This document shows positions 10,030 to 19,010 of a stretch of DNA of 64,000 nucleotides, in pieces. Origin of the DNA: Microbacterium sp. Se63.02b (GTDB taxonomy: Bacteria > Actinomycetota > Actinomycetes > Actinomycetales > Microbacteriaceae); contig NZ_CP050453.1 in the NCBI RefSeq assembly GCF_014171575.1, forward strand, positions 248,001-312,000. The letters are read 5' to 3'. The notes under the pieces are model-generated. The model was not told where the DNA came from, searched no databases, and saw only the letters and a list, made by a program, of their open reading frames with translations. The translations under genes and the position numbers were made by a program. Position 1 is the stretch's first letter. Each line of letters opens with the position of its first letter.

Positions 10030-11298
10030 TTACTCCTGCTCTGCCCAGTACTTGTCAGCCGTGGCCTGGATCTTCTCCAGGAACGGCATCGGGTCGCCGG
10101 GGTTGGCGTTGAAGGCGCCGAACTGCTCGATCGCTGTGGTCACGATCTCGGTCGGCATGGCCTCGAAGAACCGGTCGTACAGCGAGTAGTCGTCGCCGGC
10201 GATCTGCTCGCCGAGTTCGGCCAGCGCGGGGTCGGAGACCTCGGCCTTCGGGTTGAACGCCACGTCGCCATGCGCGTCGTTCCAGGCGGTCTGCGCGTCA
10301 GGGGACATCCACCACTCGGCGTAGGCGAGCCCGAGGTCACGCTGCTTCGAGTTCTCGGCCGTGCAGATCGGGCCGGACTCGACGGCCACCGGGGTGGTGT
10401 CGAGGCTGTCGTTCACCGCCGGGATCGCGAACATCCCGTAGTCGTCGGAGGTCATGCCCGCACCCTCGAGGTTGCCGGCGAAGAAGGTGCCGAAGTTGAT
10501 CATGGCGTAGTCGCCCTGCTTGAGGCCGACCGCGGGATCGGTGGTGCTGCCCGCGTCGCTGAACCAGCCGTTCTCCTGCTCCTCGAGCCAGACGTTCATG
10601 ACGTCGACGATCTCGGGGTCGGTGTACTTGACCTCGCCCGTGGTGAGTCCCTCGTACAGGTCGGGGTCGGTCGAGGCGACCAGGTGCTGGAACCACTGGA
10701 ACGTGAAGAGCACGCTGGTCTGGTAGTACGGGGTGACCCCGGCATCCTTCAGCGTCTCGGCGGCGGTGTTCAGCTCGTCCCAGGTGGTGGGCACTTCGAC
10801 GCCGTTGTCGGCGAAGGCGGCCTTGTTGTAGAACATGATCCAGTAGGCGATGTTCATCGGCACGCAGTACTGCTTGCCGTCGAAGGTGTAGCTGTCGCGC
10901 AGGTCTTCGCTGACCCAGCCCTCGTCGACGGCCTTGCTCCAGATGTCGGTGGTCTCGGCGACCAGGCCCTCGTCGACCAGCTGCTTGAGCGAGTCGCCGG
11001 TGTGCCAGGTGAACAGGCCGGGCGACTTGTCGGTGCGGAACGACTGCTTGATGAAGGCGTCGTACTGGTTCGCGTCCGAGTAGCCGGTGGTCTTGAGCGT
11101 GATGTCGACGGCGTCGCCGCTGACCTCGTTGAGCGACTCGAAGTCGGGCTTCCACGCCGCCTTGTCGGTGTAGAAGTCGAGCGTGCCGGTCACCTCTCCG
11201 GAGTCTCCTGAGTCGGAGTCGCCGGCGCACCCGGCCAGAGCCAGGGTGCCGAGGAGGAGACCGGCCGCGGCGGCGGCGATCGTGCGTCGCGTAATCAT
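10030..11298 (-). CDS. Extracellular sugar-binding lipoprotein (ABC solute-binding family 1)
   Basis: Binding protein of the importer, 422 residues. It has a lipoprotein signal with lipobox LAGC (IAAAAAGLLLGTLALAGC), then an acidic Ser/Asp/Gly linker and a family 1 fold (LDFYTDKAAWKPDFESLNEV; VPTTWDELNTAAETLKDAGV; MINFGTFFAGNLEGAG). The ligand is not readable from the sequence. The neighbours (glycosidase, ROK kinase, mannose-6-phosphate isomerase) suggest an oligosaccharide. A LacI-type operator lies 21 bases upstream of the start. Confidence 0.92.
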   Translation of the reverse strand: MITRRTIAAAAAGLLLGTLALAGCAGDSDSGDSGEVTGTLDFYTDKAAWKPDFESLNEVSGDAVDITLKTTGYSDANQYDAFIKQSFRTDKSPGLFTWHTGDSLKQLVDEGLVAETTDIWSKAVDEGWVSEDLRDSYTFDGKQYCVPMNIAYWIMFYNKAAFADNGVEVPTTWDELNTAAETLKDAGVTPYYQTSVLFTFQWFQHLVASTDPDLYEGLTTGEVKYTDPEIVDVMNVWLEEQENGWFSDAGSTTDPAVGLKQGDYAMINFGTFFAGNLEGAGMTSDDYGMFAIPAVNDSLDTTPVAVESGPICTAENSKQRDLGLAYAEWWMSPDAQTAWNDAHGDVAFNPKAEVSDPALAELGEQIAGDDYSLYDRFFEAMPTEIVTTAIEQFGAFNANPGDPMPFLEKIQATADKYWAEQE

Positions 11299-11318
11299 TC
11301 AGAACTCCCTTGTTCGTT

Positions 11319-11354
11319 TGGTATCGTTACCAGAAATCTGGTTTCACGCTACCA
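11319..11354. promoter_or_regulatory. LacI-type operator region upstream of the sugar ABC operon
   Basis: TGGTATCGTTACCA at 11319-11332 is a near-perfect 14-bp inverted repeat of the LacI/GalR half-site kind with central CG. A looser repeat TGGT-N8-ACCA follows at 11339-11354. The first closely matches sites at 14194-14207 and 15606-15619, so the LacI protein encoded at 14552-15573 is the likely regulator. Confidence 0.7.
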
Positions 11355-11437
11355 AGGTGATGAGTGCGGTGCAAGGGATTCCCGGTCGGGATCCTCGCGA
11401 TGGTGCGTCATTGCTGTGATTCGGGTCCTGCGTGTGT

Positions 11438-13275
11438 TCAGTTGTCGCTCGTGCGCGAGCCGCGCACGTACGCCTTGACGGTCGCGAAGCGGGCGCTCTG
11501 CGAGTTCTCGGTGCGTTCGATCCGATACGCGCCGACGGCGGCAGGGACGATGAACGTCTCGGCGTAGTGGATCACGAAGGGTGCGAAGGCGCCGGTCGGG
11601 CTGACCACTCGCACCTCATCCCCCTCGACCAGGTTGAGCACGTTGACGGTGCCCTCCGTGTCGTGGTCGGCGCCCTGAGCGAACCAGTGCCGGCGCACCT
11701 CGATGAACTCGAGTTCGTGCAGGCCCGTGCTCTCCTCGATCACATCGCCGTCCGCGCGGATCGTCTCGACCTGGTCGAGCAGCTGGTCGCCGACCCAGGC
11801 GGTGTCGCGGTCCCACTGGATGTTGCGCGTCCCGTGATCGAGGTGCACGGGGCGGGGGATGCCGTCGAGGCCGACGCGGCCCCAGTCCCAGAGCTTGAAT
11901 GTGAAGATGAACGGCGTCGCCGAGATCTCCAGCACCATCGAGTTCGCGCCGGAGCAGTGCACGGTGCCGGCGGGGATCGCGAAGTGGTCGTGCTTGCGGG
12001 CCGGGAAGGAGTTGATGTACTTCTCGGCGGGGAACGGATACTCGCCGTCCTGGGCCGTCGCCAGGTCCTGCAGCATCTCCGCGCGGTCGATGCCCTCCTT
12101 GGTGCCGAGGTACACCACGGCGTCGTCGCCGGCGTCGAGCATGTAGTAGCTCTCGTCCTGCGTGTAGTGCATGCCGAAGGTGTTCTGGATGTAGTCGGTC
12201 AGGGGGTGCACCTGAAGGCTCAGGTTGCCGCCGTCCATGGTGTCGAGGAAGTCGAAGCGGATGGGGAACTCGGCCCCGAACCGCGAGAAGGTCTTCGCGC
12301 CGAGCAGGTCGACAGGACGGCTGAAGACGAGGTCGAGCGCGGGGATCTCGATCACGCCGCCTTCGCCCTCCAGCAGGAGAGAGTTCTCCTCCGGCACGCA
12401 GTCGAAGCACCACGCGTAGTTGTCCTTCGAGGGGTCGAGACCGATCAGGTTCTTCATCCACTGTCCGCCCCACACGCCGGGGTCGAAGAACGGCACGACG
12501 CGGAAGGGCCGGTGCGCGGCGTCCTGCAGGGCCTGACGGAATGCGGCGCCCGTGATCATGCCGGCATCCGGCGCGTCGGGGTGCTGTTCCGCCGGGGCGA
12601 TCGCGTTGCCGTCGAGCACGAAGTCGACCGTGTCGAACAGGGAGCGCTTGTGCCGGTCGGCGGTGCGCCACTCGACGAAGAAGCCGCGCTTGTACTTGCG
12701 CAGATTGTCTTCGCCGGGGTTGTCGGCGCGCCAGTTCGTGGCTCCCTTCCGCTGACGCAGCTGGATCTCCCAGCGGGCCATGTCTACGAGCACCGTGGCC
12801 GCAGGGCCGGGGAGCCGCGGAGAGAGGAGCGCCGCACCCCAGCCGATCACCACGGTCGGGCTTCCGGCGATGCTGTCGGCGACGGCGTCGAGCTTCACGG
12901 CATCGTAGAAGTCGGTCAGCGCGAAGTGGCTCATGACGCCGAACACGCGGTCGTCGGTGAGGTTCGGGGCGATCAGCTGCTCGACCTCGGCCACCGGCAG
13001 GGCGGCGGTCTCCACGTCGAGGAGCGTCCAGTCCGGCAGGGCCGCGCGCACCTGGGCGGTGAGAGCGGGCACGTCGACGCCGGGATAGGCGTCGACCAGC
13101 AGCACGGGCGTGGTGCCGGTCACGCGGGCGCAGGCCTCGGCGAGCTCGGCGGCCGCGGTCCAGCCCTCGGCGCCGCGGAGGATGCGCTCCCCTCCGGCAG
13201 GGCCACGGTCGGCTGGGTGTCGTAGCGACCTCGGGTGGTGTGCCCTTCGTGCATGTCGCTGATCGGGGTGGTCAC
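11438..13275 (-). CDS. manA: Class I mannose-6-phosphate isomerase with long N-terminal domain (frameshifted)
   Basis: Interconverts mannose 6-phosphate and fructose 6-phosphate. The C-terminal half (from about residue 300) is the type I cupin isomerase: zinc ligands are visible in LSLQVHP (Gln, His), the Glu of YTQDESYYML and the His of AGTVHCSGANSMVLEI. The N-terminal 250 residues (RILRGAEGWTAAAELAEACA; GATNWRADNPGEDNLRKYKR) resemble a nucleotide-kinase-like fold without an obvious Walker A. With GTG 13275 as start the protein is about 612 residues; the start overlaps the ROK gene stop (GTGA). The frame breaks at the C run 13189-13192; one more base joins VALPEGERILRGAEGW. Confidence 0.85.
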
Positions 13276-14152
13276 TGTTCCTCCTGCGGTGTGGCGGTGG
13301 GGGTGGTCGCGGTGCGGGCGAGGACGCTGAGTCCGCGGGCGACGGAGAGTTCTGGTTCGGGGGCACGACGAAGAGCGGTGGCGTGAGCGAAGGCCACAGG
13401 TGGGCGCGGACGTACTCCTCGATGGGTGCACGGACGGCGTCGCCCGCACGCAGGATGCCGCCCGAGAGGATGACGACCGCGGGGTCGTAGGAGTGCACGA
13501 GTGAGGTGACGACGGCGCCCCACACGTGCAGGTACCGCTCGTTGATGTCGGGGTGGGCGTCGGTGGTGAAGACCTCGGTCATGGTGACGCCCGGGGGGAG
13601 AGCCCACGTGCTCGCGATGGCCTCTCCGCATCCGACATTGCCGCATGGGCACTCGGGTCCATCGAGGTCGACCGTGAGGTGGCCGCCGAGGATCCCTGCG
13701 TGGCCGGTGCGCCCGCGCAGGGGTGTGCCGTCGATCAGGGCCGCGGTGCCGATGCCGGTGCCGAGGGTGACGAGCACCGCGTCGCGCTCGCCGGCGGCAC
13801 TGCCGGATGACACCTCGCCGATCAGGGCGGCACGGGCGTCGTTCTCGACCGTCGCTGCGACGCCGACCGCGGTCAGGGACCAGGCTTTCAGGTCGAGGTC
13901 TCGGAGGAAGTCGTACTTCGCGTTGGCGTGGAGCATCCGTCCGGTGCGGGGCTCGACGACCCCGGGCACCGCGATGCCCACGGCGTCGGCGGACCGATCG
14001 GCTTCGGTGAGGAGTCGTCGCGCCTCGAGAGCCGCGGCGGTGAGGTCGGCGGGGCTGCCCTGCACGGCGATGTGGCCCGAGGCGATGACGCGGCTGCCGT
14101 CGATCAGGGCGAGCTTGATCTCGGTGCCCCCGAAATCGATGCACAGCTCCAT
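13272..14152 (-). CDS. ROK-family sugar kinase (frameshifted near C-terminus)
   Basis: ATP-dependent kinase of the ROK family, likely phosphorylating the monosaccharide released from the imported glycan (glucose, mannose or fructose). It starts MELCIDFGGTEIKLALIDGS (phosphate-1 motif), then VENDARAALIGE and VTLGTGIGTAALIDG. The zinc-binding ROK signature is GHLTVDLDGPECPCGNVGCG with three Cys, followed by the typical EAIAS. The adenosine motif is VVILSGGIL. The C-run mirrored at 13359-13363 lacks one base; repair gives VVPPEPELSVARGLSVLART and a stop at 13272. Start 14152 has GAGGAGG upstream. Together with manA it forms a two-gene unit under a LacI operator. Confidence 0.87.
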
Positions 14153-14193
14153 CCGGCCTCCTCGTCGACTCATCCGACGTCCTCGTCGATGGT

Positions 14194-14207
14194 TGGTAAC
14201 GTTATCA
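14194..14207. promoter_or_regulatory. LacI-type operator upstream of the ROK/manA unit
   Basis: TGGTAACGTTATCA, an almost perfect inverted repeat, 42 bases before the ROK start. It differs from the ideal TGGTAACGTTACCA by one base and matches the site before the ABC operon. Confidence 0.72.
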
Positions 14208-14232
14208 ATGAGAGGTGAGGGTGTCAACACCT

Positions 14233-14271
14233 GCCCGGATGTCAGGCCCGGATGTCAGGCCCGGATGTCAG
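14233..14271. repeat. Three tandem copies of a 13-bp unit
   Basis: GCCCGGATGTCAG occurs three times head to tail (14233-14245, 14246-14258, 14259-14271) in the gap between the ROK promoter and the lacI-type gene. No function is evident. Confidence 0.85.
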
Positions 14272-14310
14272 GAGACTGCCGAGCGCACGGCTTCTCGCCC
14301 GCGGTCGGCA

Positions 14311-14530
14311 TGACGATCCGCCGAACAGTGGACGATCCCCCGACGTTCCCCCACGACTTCGTCCGGAAAGTGTCCGTGTCTCGGTGAATCGTCCTCCTGG
14401 GTCCCGGAGTCGTTCGGGTCTCCGGGAATCGTCCGACCGGGAGCCCGTGACGATCCGCCGAACAGTGGACGATCCCCCGACGTTCCCCCACGACTTCGTC
14501 CGGTAGTGTCCGTGACTCGGAGAATCGTCC
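14311..14530. repeat. Direct repeat of about 84 bp, two copies in the intergenic region
   Basis: Copy 1 is 14311-14394 and copy 2 is 14448-14530. The first 56 bases are identical and the remainder differs at a few positions (CCGGAAAGTGTCC versus CCGGTAGTGTCC). The word GAATCGTCC also occurs in the spacer at about 14426. No open reading frame or RNA family is recognised. The repeats lie downstream of the LacI-type gene and upstream of the ROK promoter. Confidence 0.85.
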
Positions 14531-14551
14531 GGCCGAGATGTGGATGCCGAG

Positions 14552-15573
14552 TCAGCGCACCCCGCGGAGAGAGACCGGGAGCTCCACGGCACGCGGTGCG
14601 GCGTCGCGCTCGCCGCGGTCGAGGCGGTCGAGGAGGAGTCGTGCGGCGGTGCGGCCGAGTTCCCGCGGGTCGTGGTCGATCACGCTGATCGGCACGGGGA
14701 GAGCTCCGCCAGCTCGAAGTCGTCGAAGCTCACGATCTCGGGGAAGGTGCTCGCCGGTCGCGAGCCGGAGCCGAGCTGGGCGCTGATCTCCTTGAGGGCG
14801 CCGATCGCGTTGCGGTTGTTCGCGCAGAAGATCGCCGTGGGCGGATGCGCGGCGTCGAGGAGAGCGCGCGTGGCCGTACGGGCCTGGTCGACGGTCTGCT
14901 GGTTCGTGGCGACGAGACCGGCGTCCGGGGCGAGGCCTCGGTCGTGCAGGGCGCGCACGAACCCGGCGTAACGGCGCTCTCCCGTGAAGATCGACAGCGC
15001 GTTGCCGAGATAGCCGATGCGGGTGTGGCCGTGGTCGAGGAGGGCGGTCGTGCCGCGGTAGGCGCCGTCGTCGTCGGCGAGCACGACGCTGTCGGCGGCG
15101 AGTCCGTCGATGCGGCGCGAGGCGAGGACCACGGGCACGCCTTGCGCCTGCGAGTGCGCGAGATGTGCGGAGCTCGTGCCGGCGGGGACGACGATGAGGC
15201 CGTCGACGCGGCGGCCGAGGAAGTCCCCGACGAGGTCGGCCTCGCGCGCGGCATCCTCCGACGTGTTGCCGAGCAGGATGCGGCGGCCGGTGAGGGCGGC
15301 CTCCTCCTCGACGCCGAGCGCGAAGGTGCTGTAGTACGGGTTGGCGATGTTCGTGATCGCGACGCCGATCAGTCCGCTCGACTGACCGGGGCGGATGCTG
15401 CGGGCGTTCTCGTTGCGGTGATAGCCGAGCTCGGCGACCGCTTCCATGACGCGCTGCTGCACGTCGGGCTTGACGTTCACGCCACCCGAGAGCGTGCGCG
15501 AGACCGTCATGGGGCTCACACCGGCTCGGCTCGCGACCTCCTTGACGGTCGGGCGGCGCGCTCGTTCACTCAT
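14552..15573 (-). CDS. LacI-family transcriptional regulator (frameshifted near C-terminus)
   Basis: Repressor of the sugar locus. It has an N-terminal LacI HTH (PTVKEVASRAGVSPMTVSRT, hinge region NENARSIRPGQSSGLIGVAI) and a periplasmic-binding-protein-like effector domain (NIANPYYSTFALGVEEEAAL; VDGLIVVPAGTS; AIFCANNRNAIGALKEI). The frame shifts at the four-G run 14696-14699; one more base gives ELSPVPISVIDHDPRELGRT and a normal C-terminus ending VSLRGVR. Start 15573 has GGAGGG upstream. An operator-like sequence lies 33 bases before the start, consistent with autoregulation. The inducer is probably a product of the imported glycan. Confidence 0.9.
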
Positions 15574-15605
15574 CACTGCCCTCCGAGATGTGGTGCCGAC
15601 GGTCA

Positions 15606-15619
15606 AGGGAACGTTACCA
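15606..15619. promoter_or_regulatory. Probable LacI-type autoregulatory operator
   Basis: AGGGAACGTTACCA matches 12 of 14 positions of TGGTAACGTTACCA, the consensus from the two other sites in this locus, and lies just upstream of the LacI-type gene. Confidence 0.6.
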
Positions 15620-15667
15620 GCGGGTGCCTTCGAAAAGGAGCCGGGGCCATGCCCTGACGCCGACGAG

Positions 15668-16030
15668 TCAGGAGCGCCCCGATCGGCGGGCGTGCACCAG
15701 TCGGGACCGGCGGGCCCCTTCGGAGGGCGCGGTCGCGGTCCCCGGAGGGTACCCGAGGTTCTGATACACGGTCTCGAGCTCGCGCGGGGCGAAGAGGATC
15801 GGCGCGAGCGCGCGCTCCCATTCCGCCGACGCGAAGAGGCGGGGGACCCGCAGGTTCTCGGGAGGGACGCCTGCTTCCTCGGCGGTGATCCGCGCCGCGT
15901 GCTCGAGGTGCTCGGCGTGCATGGCGACCCAGTCCGCACTCATCTCGTGGTTCGGCGATGCGCGCAGGAGTCGCGCCACGGCCTCCAGGATCAGAACCGC
16001 GTCCGACGCGCCGCGCTCTTCCTCAGTCAT
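15668..16030 (-). CDS. Hypothetical protein, 120 residues
   Basis: Not recognised. The protein is acidic and helical in its first 100 residues (DAVLILEAVARLLRASPNHE; MSADWVAMHAEHLEHAARIT) with an Arg/Ser-rich C-terminal tail. The start has a good GGAGGA site six bases upstream. A perfect TATAAT, read on the minus strand, lies roughly 80 bases upstream and may be the -10 element. It is divergent from the PatB-type lyase gene. Confidence 0.6.
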   Translation of the reverse strand: MTEEERGASDAVLILEAVARLLRASPNHEMSADWVAMHAEHLEHAARITAEEAGVPPENLRVPRLFASAEWERALAPILFAPRELETVYQNLGYPPGTATAPSEGARRSRLVHARRSGRS

Positions 16031-16305
16031 CTCATCTCCTCCAGTTCAGGCCCCCAGCGCCACGACCGTGCAGAGAGCCGCGGACGCCCATCGAGGATGA
16101 CACGTAACATTATACGGATCCTGAACGCGTGACCGACGTCGCGCGGGAGCGCCTGACCGTCATGGATGGAAACGTGGAATGCGAGGGCGAGGAGGCATCC
16201 GTAGATTGGTCGGACCCGCTGCGAATGGAGTTCCCCGTGTCCGAGATCCGCGCCCCGCGCCCGACCTGTACCGGCGCCGTCGGCTGAGCTGACGGGACCC
16301 CGATC

Positions 16306-17493
16306 ATGACCGTGGACCACTCCACGCATCCCTTCGATGCCCGCACGCGCCTCTTCCTCGACCGCCCGCAGAGCCGCAAGTGGAGTCTGCATCCTGGGCG
16401 CATCGGGGCGTGGGTTGCGGAGATGGACTTCGGCGTCGCTCCGGAGATCGCGGACGCGCTGCACCGCGCGATCGACGACGAGAACCTCGGGTACCTCTCT
16501 CCTCCGCAGGCGGCGGATCTGGGTGTGGCGACGGCGGAGTGGATGCGCGATGAGTACGGCTGGGCCGTCGACCCCGAGCGCGTGCATCCGGTGTCGGATG
16601 TCATGGCGGCTCTCGGGGTGGCGGTGCAGGAGTATGCGCCGGCCGGCTCACCCGTGATCGTGCCGACTCCGGCATATATGCCGTTTCTGACATATCTGCC
16701 GACGGTCGGGCATCCGGTGATCGAGGTCCCTGGTTTCGAAGTCGACGGACGATGGCAGCACGACCTGCAGCGGATCGACGAGGCCTTCGCCGCCGGCGCC
16801 CGGACGCTCGTGCTCTGCAACCCGCACAACCCCACAGGGACGATCGCCGGGCGCGCGGAACTGGAGGCGATCGCCGAGGTCGTGGAGCGGCATGGCGGGC
16901 GGGTGTTCGCGGACGAGATCCATGCCCCGCTGCGTTACGGCGGAGCGCCGTTCGTCCCCTACGCCTCGGTGTCGGAGGCCACGGCGGCGCACACCGTGAC
17001 CGGGACGAGTGCCTCGAAGGCGTGGAACATCCCCGGCCTCAAGACCGCGCAGTTGATCACCTCGAACGAGGCGGATCAGAAGCTGTACAAGCGGTTCGGG
17101 TTCGCGGTGCAGCACGGCGCGGCCACCCTCGGCGTCGTCGCATCGACCGCGGCGTATCGCCACGCTAGGCCGTGGTTGTCGGACGTGATCGAGTATCTCG
17201 ACGGGTCTCGACACGATCTCGCGACTCTGGTCGACGAGCACCTGCCCGGTGCCGTGTACCGCGTGCCGGAGGCGACGTACATCGGGTGGATCGACACCGC
17301 CGCCCTGGGAATCCCCGACCCGCCCGCCGCGTTCTTCCGGGACCATGCCGGGGTCGTGCTCACGGAGGGGCGGCTGCTGGGGAGGGGTGCCGAGAAGTTC
17401 GTGCGGGTGGTGTTCGCGACGCCTCGCCCGATCCTGGAAGAGGCCTTCGCTGCGATGGGAGCCGCCGTGCGAGAGCACTCCCGCCACCGCTGA
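16306..17493 (+). CDS. MalY/PatB-type PLP-dependent cystathionine beta-lyase (aminotransferase class I/II)
   Basis: A fold-type I PLP enzyme of 395 residues that probably cleaves C-S bonds of cystathionine or cysteine conjugates. It begins FDARTRLFLDRPQSRKWSLH and WVAEMDFGVAPEIADAL, characteristic of PatB. The PLP pocket is seen in LCNPHNPTG (Asn), VFADEIHAPLRY (Asp) and the Schiff-base lysine in TGTSASKAWNIPGLK; the C-terminal Arg for the substrate carboxylate is in EKFVRVVFATPR. No sulfur-metabolism neighbours are present, so the physiological substrate is open. Confidence 0.88.
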   Translation: MTVDHSTHPFDARTRLFLDRPQSRKWSLHPGRIGAWVAEMDFGVAPEIADALHRAIDDENLGYLSPPQAADLGVATAEWMRDEYGWAVDPERVHPVSDVMAALGVAVQEYAPAGSPVIVPTPAYMPFLTYLPTVGHPVIEVPGFEVDGRWQHDLQRIDEAFAAGARTLVLCNPHNPTGTIAGRAELEAIAEVVERHGGRVFADEIHAPLRYGGAPFVPYASVSEATAAHTVTGTSASKAWNIPGLKTAQLITSNEADQKLYKRFGFAVQHGAATLGVVASTAAYRHARPWLSDVIEYLDGSRHDLATLVDEHLPGAVYRVPEATYIGWIDTAALGIPDPPAAFFRDHAGVVLTEGRLLGRGAEKFVRVVFATPRPILEEAFAAMGAAVREHSRHR

Positions 17494-17585
17494 GCTGCAT
17501 CTCGGACGTCGGCGGCGAGGGTGTCAAGGGGCTCCCCTCGCGTCGGTGGTCCGGCGTAGAAAGGATCCCGACAGAGAGGATTCCC

Positions 17586-17813
17586 ATGGCCACCGGCGAC
17601 ATCGAGACGTTCCACCGCAACGGCATCTGGTTCAACCGCATCGAGGGTGAATCGCAGACGTTGGGCAGCAGCTTCGAAGACGAGGCCGAGGCTGTGAAAG
17701 TCGGTCGCAGTGCGGCGGTCGCGCGTCAGGTCGCCCATACCGTGCGCGCCGAAGAGGGGCCGTCCAAGATGGCGAGCGTCTACGGCCTCCACCCGCGCGA
17801 ACTGATCGGATGA
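17586..17813 (+). CDS. DUF2188-like small protein
   Basis: A 75-residue protein. The pattern IWFNRIEGESQTLGSSFEDEAEAVKVGRSAA is split here for reading: IWFNRIEGESQTLGSSF then EDEAEAVKVGRSAA. The second helix and the layout resemble DUF2188 proteins (short strand-strand-helix units). A RBS (GAGAGGA) precedes the ATG. It ends overlapping the start of the BKACE gene, so the two are co-translated. Function unknown. Confidence 0.6.
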   Translation: MATGDIETFHRNGIWFNRIEGESQTLGSSFEDEAEAVKVGRSAAVARQVAHTVRAEEGPSKMASVYGLHPRELIG

Positions 17814-18594
17814 TGCTGCTGCAGGCATGTATCAACGGTGCACGCGATGTCGCGGAGCATCCGTGGCTGAGCGCCGACGAGACCGTGGTCGCGGGGATGC
17901 GGCGCGCGCCGTCGCGGCCGGAGCGGGAGAGGTGCATGTGCACCCGAAGGACGCCGCCGGTCGCGACAGCCTCGACGCGGAAGATGTCGCCCGTTGGGTG
18001 CGGGCGGTGCGGGCCGCGACGCCCGGTGTTCCCGTCGGCGTGACGACCGGTGCATGGGCGGAACCCGATGTCGGGCGGCGGCTCGCGTCGATCGAGGCCT
18101 GGACGGAGCTGCCAGACCACGCGTCCGTCAACTGGCACGAGGCGGGCGCCGAAGAGGTGGCCGCGCTGCTCGTGGGTCGCGGGGTCGCGGTCGAGGCCGG
18201 GTTGTGGGACGCGGCGGGGCTCGAGGTGTGGAAGCGCTCACCGCTGCGCAGCGGGTGTCTGCGTGTGCTGATCGAGCTCCCCGATGAACCCGCGGAGGTG
18301 GTGCGCGACCATGCCGAGGCGATGATCGCGCACGTCGCGCTCGAGGAGCCCGACCTTCCGATCCTGCTGCACGGTGAGGAAGGATCCGCGTGGCCGGCGT
18401 TCGACCTCGCGGTGGAGCTCGGGCGGGACTCGCGCATCGGACTCGAAGACACGCTCCTGTTGCCGGACGGCTCGACAGCCCCCGGCAACGCGGCGCTGGT
18501 GCGTGCAGCGGTCGGGCGGATGCGGGCCCTCTGGCCGCGTCTGCATCCGGCCGGGAGCGGAGAGAATCCGGGCGCGCTGCGATCTCCCCGATAG
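17810..18594 (+). CDS. BKACE-family 3-keto-5-aminohexanoate cleavage-like enzyme (frameshifted)
   Basis: Member of the beta-keto acid cleavage enzyme family, TIM-barrel zinc enzymes that condense a beta-keto acid with acetyl-CoA. The start reads MLLQACINGARDVAEHP and, after a frameshift at the G run 17893-17896, continues AARAVAAGAGEVHVHPKDAA, the HVH zinc-ligand strand of the family. Other motifs are VGVTTGAWAEPD, SVNWHEAGAEEVA and GLEDTLLLPDGSTAPGN. At about 261 residues it is a little short for the family. The substrate cannot be read. Confidence 0.8.
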
Positions 18595-18603
18595 GGTGCA
18601 GGC

Positions 18604-18894
18604 ATGGACGCGACTCAGGATGCTGCGGACGCGGCGACGCACGATGAGACTCAGCGCACGACCATCCGGCGTCTGTCGTGGATGCTCGCCTGGGGGCTTC
18701 CGTTCATCGCGCTGATCGCGGGGATCGCCCTCACGAATACGGGGACGATCCACCAATCGATGCCGGCAGGCGATGACATGTACGACGTCGTCCTGCTGGC
18801 CGTCTGGCCCGCGGGCCTGGTGCTGCTCGGAGTCGGTGCGCTGGGTCTGACGGCGGCAGCCCTCACAACGGTCGTCCTCACGACGAAGCGCTGA
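18604..18894 (+). CDS. Small membrane protein, 96 residues, two membrane segments
   Basis: Unrecognised. It has an acidic Thr-rich N-terminus (AADAATHDETQRTTIR), then two hydrophobic stretches (MLAWGLPFIALIAGIALTNT; LLAVWPAGLVLLGVGALGLT) separated by a short polar loop. It follows the BKACE gene by nine bases on the same strand. Confidence 0.65.
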   Translation: MDATQDAADAATHDETQRTTIRRLSWMLAWGLPFIALIAGIALTNTGTIHQSMPAGDDMYDVVLLAVWPAGLVLLGVGALGLTAAALTTVVLTTKR

Positions 18895-18920
18895 CGCCCC
18901 CGAAGCGCGTGACGCTGCGC

Positions 18921-18990
18921 GTGCCGGGATCCCGGCACGGAACAGGGTGGAAACGCGAAACGCCCCACCGTTCGGGTCGGCGGGGGCGTC
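18921..18990. terminator. Convergent-gene hairpins
   Basis: A perfect palindrome GTGCCGGGATCCCGGCAC (18921-18938) is followed by a stem with arms ACGCCCC and GGGGCGT (about 18960-18989). They lie between two genes that end facing each other, so they probably end transcription from both sides. No long U-tract is present, as usual in high-GC actinobacteria. Confidence 0.55.
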
Positions 18991-19010
18991 GGTCTCGCGG
19001 GATGAGGCGC

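Noticed and set aside
11438..14230. Apparent 930-residue ROK kinase-mannose isomerase fusion
   Set aside because: The two breaks at 13359-13363 and 13189-13192 happen to compensate. Repair of each run gives two normal genes with a GTGA overlap.
14233..14530. Insertion-sequence remnant
   Set aside because: No transposase fragment, terminal inverted repeats or target duplication is seen; only direct repeats.
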